The notes: generated by a model from the sequence alone, not told the origin. Positions 20,988 through 31,887 are shown, numbered from the stretch's first letter. The stretch is DNA of 64,000 nucleotides from Parastagonospora avenae f. sp. tritici 18332-5 (GCA_022559985.1 JAFJTR010000006.1:310001-374000), one strand, 5' to 3'. Numbers and translations are program-made.

Positions 20988-21005
20988 TTATTATTATTAT
21001 TATTA
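20988..21005 (+). repeat. TTA trinucleotide repeat, probable LINE 3' tail
   Basis: Six TTA units follow GTATTGGACTTTAAGTAAGA. Simple trinucleotide tails are common at the 3' ends of non-LTR elements, and this one coincides with the end of LINE-like sequence. Confidence 0.7.
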
Positions 21006-21269
21006 TCCATACCACGATCTCGCATACTTCCCACGTCACCCTCTTGCACCCATATACATGTAGCATCGCCTGTTGATACGGCGAATGTGAGGTTGAATCA
21101 AGTAACGATCGTTGCAACGATTTGAGGTAGATGATTTTCTATTGATTCGAGGAGGCGGGCTGCAGCTCGCGTACGAACTGAATCCCACCCCACGGCACGG
21201 GCCACACACGTGGTCACGTGCTCGCCACGTACGTACGGTGGCTCGAAACTAAGAGCAACCAACATTGCC

Positions 21270-24200
21270 TCAACGTCCAATTCCACAACCATTCACCAAA
21301 GTCGGTTCGCGCTCCGCCTGCATCTGTGCCGCGACATCTCTCGGATCCGCAAAGCTTCCACCATAATGACTTGCCCCACGCGGCTGATAGTAAGGTGGCG
21401 CATCATCCGGGATGACAGCCTCCTTCAACTTGCCAAACGGCACATCCTTCTCCTCTCCCACATCGCAAACATATGTCGATCTTCCGAACCCATCAAAGCG
21501 AATCTTCCACGCTGTTTTAGAGTCAGTTGCGTTATTCGGAAAGCGGGATACACTACTTACTATTCGGGAACGTTACCATCTCATCCCATTCCGCGTTCAG
21601 ATATGTGTCCATCTCTGGCTTCAGCAGTTTCTCTGTGTATATCTCATCTGCGAGAGTTTCATCCTCAAGAAGGATTACTTTCTGCGCAATGTTCTGGATG
21701 CGCATCGGCGCCATGTAGTTGGTGTATCCTTCAGCGGATGCGTCGAGACGGACGCGCTTAACGCGACCTTGGGTGTCGTGCCCGCGGCGGACATCTCGCA
21801 TTTGTGCGAAGATCTTGATCATTGCTGTGATGCCAATGTCGGCGATACGCTTGGGCTGGTATTCGGCAAAGCGATCGGTCGCTGTCGATTTGTGGGTTAG
21901 GAAGGAGGATTCTTGCGGCTGGACGCCAGACTTCTCTGCAGCTTGGTAAATAGCTTCGTTGGCTTTGCGCTATTGGGAATATTAGTATGACTAGCTTGAA
22001 TGTACTCCGAGGAGTATTGTATTGGACTTACGATATCTAGGATAACGATGTGATCTGCTTCAACTCCCGCTGCGGTTGTGATCGCCTGTCGGATAACAGG
22101 GAGATTGATACTCCTGCGCTCGGCTTCCAATACTAGCTTCTGTAGTTCTAACTCACTCTCATTGCCCTCCTGAAAAGCGAGTTGTTGTATTCTTAGCCAC
22201 TTGGGCTGTCCGCTGCGACGCTTCCTGGAATTCATGTGTGGGTTAGCATGCTCGTACATTTCCTCCAAGAATCTGTTCAGTACCGAGGTGAACTACCTTG
22301 TAATTAGCAAATTGTTCTATCCAGCATGCAGTAGGTATTGTGAGGCACTCACGGCCAGAACCGAATTGGATGCTGCGTGAAGACCAACAAATACCATGAT
22401 GGCAGCCGCTTTCGCTGCATCTGACTCGTTCTGCAGAACACGCTCTGCGATCTCATATCCAAGTCTCGTCATAGCGTTGTCGCTCTTCGTGCCGAAGAAG
22501 TATTTGGTTGTTGCCCAGCGGTTCGCTTTCGCAATGTTACCACTTAGCACCAGTTTGTGCAGCGCCTCCATTGACTGCCTGAACGCCTTGCGACGCTTCA
22601 GCAACTTTGTTTCATCACTGTTGTAAGCCAAGAAGACTTGGCAATTAGAGATGTGCTGGTAGATTTCGTTCTCCGAGTAGGGTGCTTTGGGATGGTCGTC
22701 ACTTCGCAGCAGATGCCCGAATCCAAGGAAGTCGGCAACGTATTTGGTCACGACAGGGATGGCGAAACTGAAAGCAATTAGCTTAACACATAATTGTACA
22801 CGACTGGAGACCTTAGACTCACTCTCTGGTAGCGTCGATCTGCAGCGTAGAAGAGTTCATTGTAATAGACTCTCGCTTGACAACATCTTTCATTTGCTTG
22901 GTAAAGTAGGCCATGATCGCAGGCACGTCTTCGTGAACAGGTGTCTGTTGTGCTTCCTGGTTTAGCGATTTTTTCCCAGATGGTTTCGTCCTGCATAACC
23001 CATGGAAACTTTTCGGTAGGCTAGAGTCATGTCTCAAAGCTGGATGCACAAAATTAGCACTATCGCTAAGAATGGAGCCGATTTTCTTGATGTCAGCGAT
23101 GTAAACAGGCTTCCATGGCTTGCGTGGCAAAGAATTTTCGACGTTGAAGATTGGGTTGTTTTCTTGATCAACACCAACGGGCTTCTGGCTCATCCTAAAC
23201 TCTGGTGCATAGCCTTGTTCGGCAGCAAACTTGGCATTGGTCTGTCGAGTGTAGAAAGGATGAAAAAACTGGATGGAGTCGTAGTGGTACCATTCTGGGA
23301 ACGCGCGTTGGATCAGTCGGTGGAACACCGAGCTCTTGCAGATTCCGTTGTCTGGAGTGACCTCTTTCATTCCCCAAGATGTGAGGGAGTTGGTGTTCCA
23401 GTCGGTCGTATAAAAGCGATCGGATCGCACAAGCGTAATGGCGTCCGAGAAGATTGCAGACCACAGCGCAGAGTCGATGTCAGTTGGGCCAGGATCCAAT
23501 CCTTTATTCGCGTCTGACTCGCAAAAGATGCCAGGATACAACTCGATCTTATCGGGGTGTTCGTAAAGGTCGCGTAAGGCGCACTGCACTTCGGGATCCT
23601 TGGTGACGCTTTCGAATGTTTGATGGCGTGCCATGCCAAAGAACTCTCGAAAGTCGTTCAACGTGCCGATCTCCCATTTACGCGCCTGCATGATGCCCAT
23701 GATCTCAACAGGTTTCAAACATTTCGGTACGTTTTGAGGTCCAAAATTGGAGATTGGGTCATCCATTGCCTTGGTCAAGGCGTTGATCATAGCTTGATCG
23801 TCGAAGAGTCCCGTGATAGGATTTCTTTCGAAAAAGCGGCCTTCGGAGCCAGGAATACCGAAATTGATCTGCCATGGTTGGGGCTTGTTCTTCTGTTGTT
23901 TCTCATACTCTCCCAGCTCTGCCATTTTATCGGTGAATGTTTTCAAGTCCAAACTGTCGGGGTCTTTAATGCCCATGACTTTCGTCATGAACTCTTTCGT
24001 GTATTCTTCGTCGTTCTTAGAGATGGCGCAATGAAATCTGTAAAGAAGATTGAACTCGACAGTAACCTGGTTACCGATACCGCGCGACACATTGTGATGG
24101 TCGATGTCGGACCTAGGTTCCAGAGTGAAGTTCGTATCCCATTGATGGAAGCCCATCAGCGCTCGAAGATAATCATGGATAGCCACCTGGATGTACATGC

Positions 24201-25810
24201 CGCAGGTGATAAGACGGGCGGTGTTAAACAGGTCATCGTCCAGCTTAGCCCACGCATCGGAATAAGACGTCTCAAACTTGCTGCGGTCCTTCTGGGCAGG
24301 ATCAAACTTGCTGATGAAGTCCTCCAGCTCCTGCTCCGCCTTTTCGAACCTTGCATGCTCCGAAGGGTATCGCTCTCTGTCGACTCTACGTGTAGCTTCT
24401 TGGATGAGGCGCTTCTTTGTTACCTCGTCTGTATTGTTGTCATCTGTAATTTGTCTGATATCACTTTTGAGCCTTTCCTCGAGTTTTGCTTTGCGGATTG
24501 CTTCGTCGACGCGCGCTTGTTTGCTCCCGGCATCGTTGGCTTTCCTGATGTTCTTGATTTCATCTTTGAGTTGCTTAGCATCAAATCCCGTTTGCCTTGC
24601 CAGATAAGCCTTCCACTCCGCATTGTAGATACTGCACGCACTCGCTAATTCAGCTTCTTTCTTCATCGTGAATTCCGCCTGGTTCAATTTCTTCGATCTA
24701 GCCTCTTCCCTCTTCGTAGCGTAGGCATTTTTCGCCACGGCTTCAAGGACAGTGCCCTGATACTTACTTGGAATGGAGAATCTGCCATTTTCGTTGATGC
24801 GTCGCAGTTGCGTTGCAGCGTAGTTATGATAGCGATTGTACATAACGAGCATGATGCAGACGCCAGGAGGCTGGCGCAATAGCCTGTCTTCAGCGAACGT
24901 GTCAGGCTTTAGCAAACCAAGTTTGTATCTATCATCCCTGACCTTCCTTTGCATCTCCATAGTGTATCCATAGAGAGGAGAAAGGTCGAGGTACGAAGAG
25001 CTGTCCGAAATATTCTTGTCGCTATCGTTGGTGCGAAAGATGTCGTGGATGATAATGGTAGCGTGATATATGAGCATACTAGACAGGCCGGATTTGCTGG
25101 GCCGGTCTTTGTTACGCGCCATAAGGCGGTCAAACAGATCGCCAGGATCTGGCAAAGCTCCGAGCTGGTGTGTCTTGGACGGAACCGTCTTCGCGTAGGG
25201 CGCGCCTGCCTGGCCCAAGTGCGGCGACATGACATTGTTGAACTTGCCATCGGCAGTTCGGTATTGAAAAGCATCGCCAAGATATGTCAGTGGCGGATGC
25301 AACATCTTGTCGTACTTGGATTTGACGTTGCTCTCGATGAGCGCTCTTCTCCGATTGCTATCATTTGACATGGACGCGACAAGTGGAGCCGCGGCTTTCA
25401 TCTGTAAGGGTCAGAATTTGCTATGTAGCTGAATTTCAGACGACTTACATCAAATCCTTGCAAAGACGCCATCTTCCCTAAGATCTTCATGATCGTAGGA
25501 ATGTTCTTGCCCGAGAAAATCCGTTGGAAGTCATCGGTCGAGTTTTTCAAGTCTGCGACGAAGCCCTTGGGCGCAAGTTTATCCTACAATCTACATTAGC
25601 AAGATACAACATGATGCAGATCATACTAACTCCAATGAGCACATCACCATGGAACCCTGTATAAGTCTTCTTGGTGTATGCCTTTTCACCCTTTGAGTTC
25701 TTGAGATCGATGTTGAGCTGAAGGATCTCATGGTCCAACCTGGACATCTTGCTAGGCGTGTCATTCACAACTGGCCGAGTGGAGCCATTGGTACTAGCTG
25801 TGGAAGCCAT
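21270..25810 (-). CDS. Ppo/linoleate-diol-synthase-like fatty-acid dioxygenase with degenerate P450 domain
   Basis: Seven exons by my reading, ATG 25810 to stop 21270, about 1,400 residues. The introns have clear signals, e.g. GTTAGT (~25630), GTAAGT (~25450), GTGAGT (~22820), GTGAGT (~22355), GTAAGT (~22030) and GTAAGT (~21560). The N-terminal animal-heme-peroxidase domain keeps a distal-His motif (TIIIHDIF), SSYLDLSPLYG, LITCGMYIQ and the catalytic Tyr/proximal His motif EFNLLYRFHCAIS. The C-terminal half is P450-like (YKSEN-type start at YSENEIYQHISNCQVFLAYN, SDAAKAAAIMVFVGLHAASN). At the position of the heme-thiolate loop it reads AEYQPKRIADIGITAMIKIF, with no Cys. By family knowledge it should make hydroperoxy fatty acids (8- or 10-dioxygenase), with isomerisation doubtful. 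A charged insertion sits in the peroxidase domain (see findings). Divergent from the peroxygenase gene. Confidence 0.88.
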
Positions 25811-26897
25811 GGCTGGCCGTTTAACTGACCGGTCTTGGTATAGATATGATTGACACTCAGAAAAGCGGGGGTAGAATTCTTTATGAACTTGAGGATTGCT
25901 TGGAAGCTTTCAGCAGAAAGTGGGTGCGCATTTTACAAGTGCACCTAGCCCGTGTAACCAATGCACCTCTGGCTTGCGCCCTCTTCGTTTCTAATTTATT
26001 GCAAAAGAGCCGGCCGCGTACACCGGGCTGAAAAAATATCGTGTGGCTTCAGATATCGCCTACAATCACGCGGGTGTTGCGTCTGGCCAGTGTTCTGCGA
26101 TCGAACAAACGATAGTCATGTCTCGTTAAACTGCGGGGGTATGAACCATGCCCATCGGGTGCACAGAGCTGATGATCGCATTGCTTGCGATTCGTCCGCA
26201 GCGTAAAGCGAGCAAGTCAGATTGCTGATAGAGTGTTGTGCGGCTGACACTTGATAACGAGTTAGTTCCAGCTGAAGGAGGGGAAGGTGATACCAAAGTG
26301 GTGTTGACAAAAGGGTCTTCAGCCCGATTCAGTAGTTCTGGAAGCGCCACAGCTCACAATGCCGTTAGAGGCTGGGACGATCGGGCGCGCTCAGCTCCCC
26401 GCTGGCAGCCACGAACGTCGAGCTGAGCACCTACCTTATCACGACAGCACTTGTGCCATCACGGCGCTTCACTCGAAGTACGAGCTTTCTAAAAGGGAGA
26501 AAAATCTACGGGTTGGATGTTGCGATGAGAATTGAAGGGTCTTGTCTCGAGGTGCGAAAAAAGGTTGAATGTGGTCACAGTTCGGCCAAGGTTGGTGTTC
26601 TAATTGACTCATAATCTATCAACGTAATGACCTTTCAAAGGTGGCTTTGAGCTTTCTGGGCTCGTAGCTCATATTGTGACAGCTGAAACACACTCGTATG
26701 AGAATGAACCCAGACCAATGCTCAGCTCGGGAATCCCGGTTTGGGTTGTGTGGATCAGCGCCCAAACTCGCCTGCCTCTCTGCCGGCAGCATCAGAGAGG
26801 CCATCCTTTTCCGCTAATTTATCAGGCCCTGTACCGCGTCGGTAGACTCTTGCCAGCCTCAACCTTTCATATCTCTTTCCCAACACACACCTGCAAC
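25811..26897. other. Shared divergent promoter region of oxygenase and peroxygenase genes
   Basis: 1,087 bp between the start codons of two head-to-head heme oxygenase genes. No gene recognised inside. No motif stands out that I can name with confidence. Confidence 0.5.
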
Positions 26898-27707
26898 ATG
26901 TCCACTGAGCAAACACCACTTTTATCGGTCGTACTGACCAAGGGCATGTATGCCCCTGCTGGTCCAAGTGACAAGCGCAGTCCGTGTCCTCTCATCAACT
27001 GTCTGGCAAATCACGGCTACATTTCGCGCGATGGGCAGAACATACCTGCTCGGGAACTTAACGCCGCAATGAGTGAAGTCGGCCTCTCCTCACTCCTCGG
27101 TGCTGTGTTCTCCCAACCAATCTACAACGTGCACGAAGATCGTCGACCAGCGCGCCTTGGGTTCTTCTCGCGAGTCTGGTACCTGCTCCGCCATCCCTGG
27201 ACGCTACTTGCTGTTTTCGGGATGCGCAGAATGAACCAGGAAAAATCCGGAAAGCCGGTCCTCAACCTGGATCAATTGGCGCTGCGCGGAGTGGTGGAGC
27301 ACGATGTCAGTCTGACTCGAAGAGACTTTCTGCAAAAGCAAGGGAACTGTACACCTCAACCAGATCTGATACGCGATCTTCTTGCGTGTTCCTCTGATGG
27401 CGCGACGCTAAAGATGGAGGATCTCGCTGCTCTGCGGAAGCGCAGGATTCAGCAGCAACTGAATGATAACTCTGATCTGGAATATGGGCCGCTGCAGCAT
27501 CAGATCGCATGCACGGAGATAGCGTTGGTCCTGAATTGCTTTGGTGACGGCAAGAGTGTGCGGTGTGATTATGCCAAGGCATTTTTTGAGGAAGAAAGAT
27601 TGCCAATCAATGAGGGCTGGACGAAGAGGAAATGGTGGACCCTAGGATTTCGAGAGCTTATGGGCAGCGTCGCGAAGGTCAAAAGTCTAGTCGGTCTAGA
27701 GATATGA
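26898..27707 (+). CDS. Heme-thiolate peroxygenase (chloroperoxidase/UPO family), no signal peptide
   Basis: The start is taken at ATG 26898 (MSTEQTPLL...), giving 269 residues; the frame is open further upstream but unlike protein. It has the family hallmarks: PCP at residues 29-31 (SPCPLINCLANHGYISRDG), whose Cys30 is the heme ligand, and EHD at about 134-136 (VVEHDVSLTRRD), holding the acid/base Glu. The length fits short-type unspecific peroxygenases. No secretion signal is seen, unlike most studied members. A hydrophobic stretch (VWYLLRHPWTLLAVFGMRR, about 93-111) lies between the two motifs. The family uses peroxide to oxygenate fatty acids, aromatics and other substrates. Its neighbour across the shared promoter makes fatty-acid hydroperoxides, so use of hydroperoxide or fatty-acid substrates is plausible inference. 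Confidence 0.85.
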   Translation: MSTEQTPLLSVVLTKGMYAPAGPSDKRSPCPLINCLANHGYISRDGQNIPARELNAAMSEVGLSSLLGAVFSQPIYNVHEDRRPARLGFFSRVWYLLRHPWTLLAVFGMRRMNQEKSGKPVLNLDQLALRGVVEHDVSLTRRDFLQKQGNCTPQPDLIRDLLACSSDGATLKMEDLAALRKRRIQQQLNDNSDLEYGPLQHQIACTEIALVLNCFGDGKSVRCDYAKAFFEEERLPINEGWTKRKWWTLGFRELMGSVAKVKSLVGLEI

Positions 27708-28500
27708 GAGCCAATTCTTTCTCAGACATTGTCTTTGCCTTTTAGAGGCTTTCTTCTCTTGTTGTTGAGATAATTATTTCGGTCCGGTTAGCATTTCACC
27801 TCAGGTCAGTATATCGACAAGCACGTAACTTGAGATTCAACGCTCAGGACTCTCGCAGTACCAAGGAATCCGCAGCTTTTTCTCTTCACACCGCAGCATG
27901 TTAATACCCCTGTTGGGATGCCTCTTCCGTAAGTGTTTATAAAGACGCATCAAGCCCTGGCCATGTGGATCAGGTCGAGGAGAGATGGACAGGGAGCTCG
28001 TACTTTTGCAAGTCCTTAAAAATCCATCTTGATAAGCAGCAATGGTGAGAATACTCAAATATCGCCCTCCACGTTGTCGTCTGATAAGTCGAGAAGTTGT
28101 TGAATTTACATGTGTGTAATGACGGTGGACCCTTGCAGATTCTTCCACTCTAACCACGATCGGAATAGGATCCGCCAGCTTATCAACGCAGGGTCTACTG
28201 ACGACGACTTTGAAGATGCCTTTAAATACTGCTTTCATGAGAGAGACTGCTCGCGGCTAATTTTGTCAGATGCTTACCAACCTGGCAGCTGACAGACGCG
28301 GGAATAACTCGAACCCCTCATCAACTCATACAAAAACGACATCATCTCACACATAATAGCGCACAACAAGTCCAGCTCGAGGGAAAGATTACCAGAAAAT
28401 AGATCGAGCACACAACATCTACTCTATCATCTTGCTTAAGATTTATAGCTTTCACCCGACCACCAATTCCATTCAACACCCACCTCAAAACCCTGAAACC
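27708..28500. other. Intergenic stretch
   Basis: 793 bp between the peroxygenase and the MFS gene. Only short unsupported frames. The last 150 bp before 28501 are A/C-rich with CACAACA and CACCC strings typical of a fungal 5' leader. Confidence 0.5.
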
Positions 28501-30150
28501 ATGGATATCTTTTCAAACCTCAAAAAGCCATCTGCCTACATAACCGCCAGCATCCTCTGCTCCCTCGGCGGCTTCCTCTTCGGCCACGACACGGGTATCA
28601 TCGGGCCCGTGACAGTCATGCCGTCCTTCACGCACTACACCGGCAACCCCTCGCCCACCATCCACGGCCTAATCGTATCCTCCATCCTCATTCCTGCCGC
28701 CATCTCCTCTTTTTTCGCCGGCAAGTTGGCAGACCGTCTGGGACGCACGCGCGGCATTGCGATCGGATCCGGGATTTTCGGCCTAGGCGCGGCGGTGGAG
28801 GCGGCGAGTGTGCATGTGGGCATATTTGTAGCGGGGAGGGTGCTGGCGGGCGTGGGGGAGGGGCTGTATCTTGGGACTTTGGTTGTGTGAGTTTACTGTT
28901 CTTGCAGAAGTACCTATGAAAAGGGGCTAATCCGGTCGTCAGTTATATCTGCGAGATATCGCCGGCCCGCCATCGCGGCGCGCTCGCGACTGGTCCACAG
29001 TTGCTCATCACGACTGGACTGATGGTTGGGTTCTTCACGTGCTATGGAACGACGAATATGGAGTCGTCGTTTTCGTGGCGCTTGCCGTTTATACTGCTGG
29101 CGGCTTATTCGTTTGTCTTCTCGGCGGTAACGTTGTTTTACCTGCCTCCTTCGCCGCGCTGGCTTACTGTTAATGGGAAGGCTGAGGAAGCAGTAGTGGC
29201 GTGGGAAAAGCTTGGTGTCCCTGCGGTAGATCAGGAGAAGATCCTTGAGCAGCTGGATGATTCTGCCGCGCTTGTTGAGCCGGGGAGCGTTGGGGTTGCG
29301 ATGGAGAATTTGCACCGCAATACGACGAATGTGTCCAGGCGGAGCCAGAGGAAGGCGCAGATTATGGATGTGTTCTCGTCACAGTCGCGCCCGAGACTGT
29401 TCCTCGCCATGTTCCTCATGGGCATGCAGCAGCTGAGTGGGATCGATGGCGTTTTATACGTACGTCTGCTATGCCATCATGCTGTCACACACAAGCTAAC
29501 CTTATTTTCAGTACGCTCCGATTCTCTTCCAGCAAGCCGGTCTCGCCTCCAACGAAGCGAAATTCCTCGCTTCCGGCGTCTCAGCACTCGTCATTTTCGC
29601 CGTGACTATACCAGCAACCATGTGGGCCGATAAATGGGGTCGTCGCACGAACACTATCGTCGGTGGACTGGGCATGGCAACCGTCATGTTTCTGATTGGC
29701 AGTTTGTATGCTGGAAATGCCGTCCATGCATCCTCAGGAGCAGGGCGCTGGGTCGTCATTGTGTGCATTTACCTCTTCGCAGCCATCTTCAGCATCTCCT
29801 GGGCCGTGGGCATCAAGATCTACTCATCGGAGATACAGCCGCAACACACGCGCGCTACAGCTACGAGTATGTCACACGGCGCGAATTGGGTCGCGAACTT
29901 CATGGTCGCGCTTGTGACGCCGACTTTATTGGCGAAGAGTGCGTATGGCGCTTATTTCCTGTTCGGCGGCTGCACGTTTTTGACTGCGATTATGTGTATA
30001 CTATACATGCCTGAGACGAGAGGGAAGAGCTTGAACGAGATTGAGCAGGCGTTTCAGAAGAGTCGGCAAAAGGTGCGTGTAGGTGGAGTCAAAGGACTTG
30101 TTTCGTCTCTCCGAAGCAGGATGCTGCACCGGGAAACGGCTATCGTGTAG
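28501..30150 (+). CDS. MFS sugar-transporter-like protein
   Basis: Three exons: 28501 to about 28887, about 28942 to about 29460, and about 29512 to 30150. Introns are GTGAGT...CAG and GTACGT...TTTCAG. The start MDIFSNLKKPSAYITASILC leads into the first of twelve membrane segments. Sugar-porter signatures are present: GGFLFGHDTGIIGPVTV, KLADRLGRTRG between TM2 and TM3, GRVLAGVGEG, YICEISPARHRGAL, PPSPRWL before the central loop, MGMQQLSGIDGVLYYAPILFQQAG (the QQLSG motif) and MPETRGKSLNEIEQAF at the end. A plasma-membrane sugar or polyol proton symporter is the likely role; the substrate is unknown. It ends 18 nt from the stop of the convergent aminotransferase gene. Confidence 0.9.
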
Positions 30151-30168
30151 ATGCAGTAAAGTATCCAA

Positions 30169-31504
30169 TTAAATTTGCGGCAGAATTTTCTTCAAGATCT
30201 CAACCAGACCCCTGATCTCTTCCTCAGTGTTGTAGTGCACCATACTGACACGTACCACGCCTTCAGGCTCGAGCCCAAGCACCTCGTCGCACAGCCTCTT
30301 GGAGTAGAAATGCCCCCATCGGAAACCATAGTTGGAGATCTTCTCCGCCTCCGCGATGAGCTGCTTCGAGTTTACGCCCTTTACAGTGAACGAAACCGTC
30401 GGCACGCGCTCTTTCGAATCAGGCGATGCCGACCCAATAACCGTGACGTCCGGACGCGAATTCAGAAAGTCCAGAAGAACCTTCTGCAGCTTGCCTTCGT
30501 GCTCTGCAATAACATCCCAAGCACCATCGAGGTACCTTGTGATCTGCGGGATAGCTTGCACGCATTCGTAGTTGGACCCCGCGAAGCCAAGTTTGTCCTC
30601 GAGAGTCTTTGTAGGATTGAAGAAGTGGGACAAAGGCTGCACGTGATCTTGGGCGGCGTTACTGGCGTACAAGACGGCGATGTGAGGGCCGTATACCTAC
30701 AAGTGGTTAGTGACTAAATTCGGCTTGTTGAATAGTAATTTCTGCGAGTACCTTATACCATGAGAACGAGTAAAAGTCCACCCCAAACGCCTTCACGTCA
30801 ACCTGGCGATGTGGCGCAAAGCTCACGCCATCGACACACAGTAAAGCACCAGCTGCATGCACGGCGTCCGCGATAGCGCGCACGTCGTGAATAGTACCCA
30901 GGATGTTGGACACGTGGGTGCATGCGACGAACTTCACCTTTGACGAGAGCAGCGGCTTCAGATTCTCCGGCGTGAGCTTCAGCCCATCTTCCTTGGACGA
31001 CACCCACCACTTGACCGTCAGCTTGAGGCGCTCGGCCATGTACAGCCAAGGTTTGACATTCGTCTCGTGCTCCATCTTGGTCAAGATGATCTCGTCGCCT
31101 TCATCGAACTTGAGCGCGCTGGCGAGGTTCATGAATAGTTGGGTGGTGGATGCTCCGAGGACTGCGGCTTTGTTAGAAATCACAAGGTGCAAGATGGAGT
31201 TAACAGCTTACCAATCTCACTGCGGTCAGCATTTAGATATTTTGCGGCGGCTTGATATCCATCTTCGTATTTGGTGTTGCTTTGAGAGCCCGTGTGGTAG
31301 GATGCGCCGAGCTGGACATTGGTTTTAGACAGGTACTCTGTCATGCTGTATTATCGTGAGTCTACACTCTCTTTGAAAAGCGATGTTTCCTCACGATTGA
31401 ATAACCTCTCCGAGCGCCTGACTACCTCCGGCATTGTCCAAGTACACCTGGTCTTGCTGCAACGCGGGGAAGTGTTCGCGGGCTTTGCTGATATCGAACG
31501 GCAT
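30169..31504 (-). CDS. Class V aminotransferase / cysteine-desulfurase-like protein
   Basis: Starts at ATG 31504 (MPFDISKAREHFPALQQDQV) with the N-terminal YLDNAGGSQ. Further exons carry NVQLGASYHTGSQSNTKYEDG, LGASTTQLFMNLASAL, MEHETNVKPWLYMA, VACTHVSNILGTIHD, LCVDGVSFAPHRQVDVKAF and DFYSFSWYKV, whose Lys is the expected PLP Schiff-base residue. The end is SMVHYNTEEEIRGLVEIL. Introns fall near 31390, 31330, 31200 and 30715. About 410 residues. It resembles the cysteine-desulfurase-like subgroup without a mitochondrial targeting sequence, so desulfurase, selenocysteine lyase or another beta-elimination/aminotransfer is possible. It is convergent with the MFS gene. Confidence 0.85.
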
Positions 31505-31887
31505 TGTGAATGATGGCTGATACTAGACGTTGTATTGGTGGCAGGGACATCTTATAAAGAACGCTATTTTCTTGGTAACTTAGGGCGCATGATTTTGTTA
31601 TCGATCTACAATGCCTGTGGTAGCCGCACTACATATGCGCGCGATGCGGGGTTTGGCTTGATCAGGAAGGTGCGAAAATTGCTTGTGACGTTGCTCCACG
31701 TTCGAAACTCACAATTCGTTCTCAACACCTTCAAAGAAGACACAAAGTATTGACTGGTATGTGAGTGACTTTCTTTGCGTTTCGCTTCGAAATGGAAATG
31801 TAAAAATAATAGCTAGATGCATATACAGAAGCTTCCAGAGTTCCAACTCACTCGTCTTACCCCTATCTTCATCTCGATAACAACCAC
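31505..31887. other. Intergenic stretch
   Basis: 383 bp upstream of the aminotransferase and downstream of the spermidine-synthase-like gene. Nothing recognised. Confidence 0.5.

Larger units (their letters stand above)
17370..21006 (+). mobile_element. Decayed, 5'-truncated Tad-like LINE retrotransposon
   Basis: Fragments of one ORF2 lie in order. An AP-endonuclease part comes first (ISGIHTTRG near 17420, then MAGDFNLHHPSWGSDF at about 17560, and CGSDHMPI at about 17800). A reverse transcriptase follows: VVKDLPNDKAPGPDKIPDRL at 18490, RPIALLNTIGKALEKIVASR at 18690, LLSLDIAGAF at 18900, GSTLSLILFLFF at 19280, and the FVDD active-site box at about 19365. The C-terminal CPCGYQSQNVKHVLTRC zinc-like cluster is at about 20470. 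Many TAA/TAG/TGA stops and frame changes show it is inactive. The 5' end is missing. The 3' end is taken at the TTA repeat (20988-21005). A solo LTR is nested at 18947-19126. Confidence 0.85.

Noticed and set aside
23620..24648. 342-codon plus-strand frame inside the dioxygenase gene
   Set aside because: Antisense to strongly conserved heme-peroxidase motifs; Leu/Phe/Ser-rich and domain-free.
28280..28320. T-arm-like string CTCGAACCCC suggesting a minus-strand tRNA
   Set aside because: The stem does not pair as a T arm with a 7-nt TTCNANN loop, and no D-arm, anticodon arm or acceptor stem could be placed.
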